From Candidatus Methanoperedentaceae archaeon (GTDB lineage: Archaea > Halobacteriota > Methanosarcinia > Methanosarcinales > Methanoperedenaceae), in the NCBI GenBank assembly GCA_013331375.1, contig DUGO01000105.1:21427-28915 (forward strand): 7,489 nucleotides of DNA, in the 5' to 3' direction. The stretch's first letter is position 1; every line of letters begins with the position of its first letter. The notes beneath the pieces are model-generated. The model made no database searches and was not told the origin of the DNA. It saw only the letters and a list, made by a program, of their open reading frames with translations. This document shows, in pieces, positions 5,608 through 7,489 of this stretch. A program made the translations under genes and the position numbers.

Positions 5608-7486
5608 CGTCTATAAATTCCCGGAACCATAGCTCCAGGCAAAGCATCCCCCAGACCTGCCTGCCGAACTTCTTCTCCTGTTCTATCAACCTCTCGACTT
5701 TTTCCATCCTGAAAATCCCGCGCTTTTTTGCCTGCTCGCTTAGCAGGATATCCCTGACATAATCCTTGAGATCGCCTTTGAACCATTCCTGGAGAGGCAC
5801 CGGGAACCCCATCTTATCCTTCCTTTCAAGTATCTCTCGCGGGATAATGTTTTTTACTGATTTCCTGTATATATATCTCAATTCGCCTCCCTTGAACTTC
5901 ATGGTCGGGGGTATCGAAGCGATCAGCTCGACAATCCTGTGGTCAAGAAGCGGCACACGTGATTCCAGGGATACAGCCATGCTGACCCTGTCTTCGACCT
6001 GCAGCAGCGCAGGCAGCAGCGTCTTCATGTCAAAGTACGTCATCTTATTAAAATAGGATAGCGTGTCGGGATTATTGAATATCTTCTTGAAGGATTCAAA
6101 CGGGGAATAGCTGCCCGTCAGCCGTTTGAAGTCATCTGTATAGATCTCGTCATATCCGCTGCTCCTGTCGACAAGCTTGAAGTATCGGTTGTCCATAGGT
6201 TCGAAAAGCCCGTCTGACCAGAAATATTGAAGCAGCTGCCTGTAGTTCTGAAGTACAACAAGGTTCTGGATTATGGATTCCAGTGTCACCACATGCTTTC
6301 CCTCATCCTGTGTCTGGAAAATCGTACCTTTTATGCATTGTTCAAGATATGCAACCAGATATCTTGCGTATCCCCCGAACACTTCATCCCCTCCCTGCCC
6401 TCCAAGCGCCACCTTGACATTCTCACTCGCCAGTTTTGATACAAGATATTGCGGGAACAGCCCCGGACCAGCCACGGGCTCATCCATATGGTAAATCAGT
6501 TGCGAGATATATTTCATGAAATCCGATGGCTCGGGGAATATTTCGAAATACTCTGTATTTGCGAACTTCGAGACCAACTTCGCATATTCGGTCTCATCGT
6601 AATCCCTTCCTTCATTGAATCCGCCCGTGAACGTTTTTATCCGGTTGCTCGAAAGCATGGATGCGATACATGTGACTGTGCTCGAATCAAGCCCGCCGCT
6701 CAAATACGCACCCAGCGGGACATCGCTTCTTAACTGCAGCCTTATTGCATCCTCTATGAGCATAAGAAGTTTATCCGAGAAATAATCTTCAGTGTGATAG
6801 GTATCTATGGAATATTGGATGTCCCAGTACTTGTGGAGCGAAACATCATGCGAAGCTGCATCCAGGATAAGATAGTATCCCGGGAGAAGCTTTTTTATCC
6901 CATTGAACAGTGTCTTATCTCCAAGGCAGAACTGGAAAGTCAGATAATCAATTATAGCCTCATGGTCAGGCTCCCGGCGGACTGCAGGATGTTTCAGGAT
7001 GGCTTTGATCTCAGATGAAAAAATGAAATGGCTGCCGTCTGAAAAGTAATAGAACGGCTTTATCCCCAGCCTGTCCCGGGCTGCGAATATCCGTCTTTTC
7101 CTTGTATCCCAGATCGCAAAAGCGAACATGCCGTTCAGTTTATCGAGACATCGCTCACCATATTCTTCATATAGATGAATCAGCACTTCGGTATCGGACT
7201 GGGTCCTGAACTTGTGTCCTGGCAGCAGCTCTTTCCGAAGCTCAAGATAGTTGTATATCTCACCGTTGAAAACTATCCATATAGTTTCATCCTCATTGCT
7301 CATCGGCTGGTGACCTGTTTGAAGGTCTATGATACTCAGGCGCCTGTGCCCGAGACCCACATTGTCATCAAAATAGTATCCCTCATCATCCGGACCCCTG
7401 TGTCTGATAAGTGCAGCCATCGATTCCAGCAGGGTGGAATCCACCGTACTGCCGTCGAAGTTCAATATTCCTGTTATACCGCACAT
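5582..7486 (-). CDS. asnB: AsnB-type glutamine-hydrolysing amidotransferase (asparagine synthase family)
   Basis: This class-II glutamine amidotransferase releases ammonia from glutamine in its N-terminal domain and passes it to an ATP-activated carboxylate in its C-terminal synthetase domain. Visible N-terminal residues are the nucleophile Cys2 right after Met (MCGITG), R49, the NGEIYNY stretch at 74-80 and D98. Visible synthetase residues are the PP-loop SGGLDSST at 263-270 and GGQGGDEVFGGY at 362-373. SLESRVPLLDHR (506-517) and KMGFPVPLQEWF (558-569) are typical of the family. At 634 aa it is full length for the longer AsnB group, larger than E. coli AsnB (about 554 aa). The start is certain because Cys2 must follow Met; only three bases remain upstream, so its promoter is not visible. 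The gene overlaps the next by 26 nt. Long AsnB homologues are common in surface-glycan loci, where some amidate uronic acids (WbpS-type, known from O-antigen loci). I infer a sugar or glycan substrate here, but ordinary asparagine synthesis cannot be excluded. Confidence 0.95.
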   Translation of the reverse strand: MCGITGILNFDGSTVDSTLLESMAALIRHRGPDDEGYYFDDNVGLGHRRLSIIDLQTGHQPMSNEDETIWIVFNGEIYNYLELRKELLPGHKFRTQSDTEVLIHLYEEYGERCLDKLNGMFAFAIWDTRKRRIFAARDRLGIKPFYYFSDGSHFIFSSEIKAILKHPAVRREPDHEAIIDYLTFQFCLGDKTLFNGIKKLLPGYYLILDAASHDVSLHKYWDIQYSIDTYHTEDYFSDKLLMLIEDAIRLQLRSDVPLGAYLSGGLDSSTVTCIASMLSSNRIKTFTGGFNEGRDYDETEYAKLVSKFANTEYFEIFPEPSDFMKYISQLIYHMDEPVAGPGLFPQYLVSKLASENVKVALGGQGGDEVFGGYARYLVAYLEQCIKGTIFQTQDEGKHVVTLESIIQNLVVLQNYRQLLQYFWSDGLFEPMDNRYFKLVDRSSGYDEIYTDDFKRLTGSYSPFESFKKIFNNPDTLSYFNKMTYFDMKTLLPALLQVEDRVSMAVSLESRVPLLDHRIVELIASIPPTMKFKGGELRYIYRKSVKNIIPREILERKDKMGFPVPLQEWFKGDLKDYVRDILLSEQAKKRGIFRMEKVERLIEQEKKFGRQVWGMLCLELWFREFIDDDNRRFSE

Positions 7487-7489
7487 GCT

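Overview
The window is a compact block of six genes, all on the minus strand, so it reads right to left. Their products look like cytoplasmic enzymes that build or modify a cell-surface glycan. The organism cannot be named. An archaeon is the better guess: the only clear promoter, upstream of the leftmost gene, is a TTTATATA box preceded by an A-rich BRE-like TCAAAA, and ATA (Ile) and AGA/AGG (Arg) codons are common. A bacterium with a similar glycan locus is not excluded.

Layout in transcription order: (1) 7486-5582, an AsnB-type glutamine-dependent amidotransferase; (2) 5607-4090, a polysaccharide-deacetylase-like protein with an extra N-terminal domain; (3) 4093-2456, a protein resembling heparinase II/III or alginate lyase in architecture; (4) 2459-1269, a DegT/DnrJ/EryC1/StrS-type PLP aminotransferase; (5) 1260-670, a GNAT acetyltransferase. 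Genes 1/2 overlap by 26 nt, genes 2/3 and 3/4 by ATGA, and genes 4/5 are 8 nt apart. This is one transcriptional unit with probable translational coupling. Its promoter lies to the right of the window. A gap of about 120 nt with the archaeal-type promoter follows. Then comes (6), a second GNAT gene that runs off the left edge; it is a paralogue of gene 5 but much more AT-rich.

Together the genes supply amide transfer, N- or O-deacylation, a lyase-like toroid protein, transamination of a keto-sugar and N-acetylation. That is the chemistry needed to make a decorated amino sugar or uronamide for a surface polysaccharide or S-layer glycan. I see no signal peptide or convincing transmembrane helix in any product, so the deacetylase-like and lyase-like proteins probably act on cytoplasmic intermediates, or have become binding proteins, rather than degrading external polymer.

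The most notable points are: the intracellular heparinase-like protein, which lacks the usual His-rich motif of the C-terminal domain; an apparent one-base deletion in an A5 run at the start of gene 6; the strong compositional contrast between the two neighbouring GNAT paralogues; and the internal archaeal-type promoter between them. There is no gene-free stretch longer than 300 bases. I found no RNA genes, mobile elements or CRISPR.
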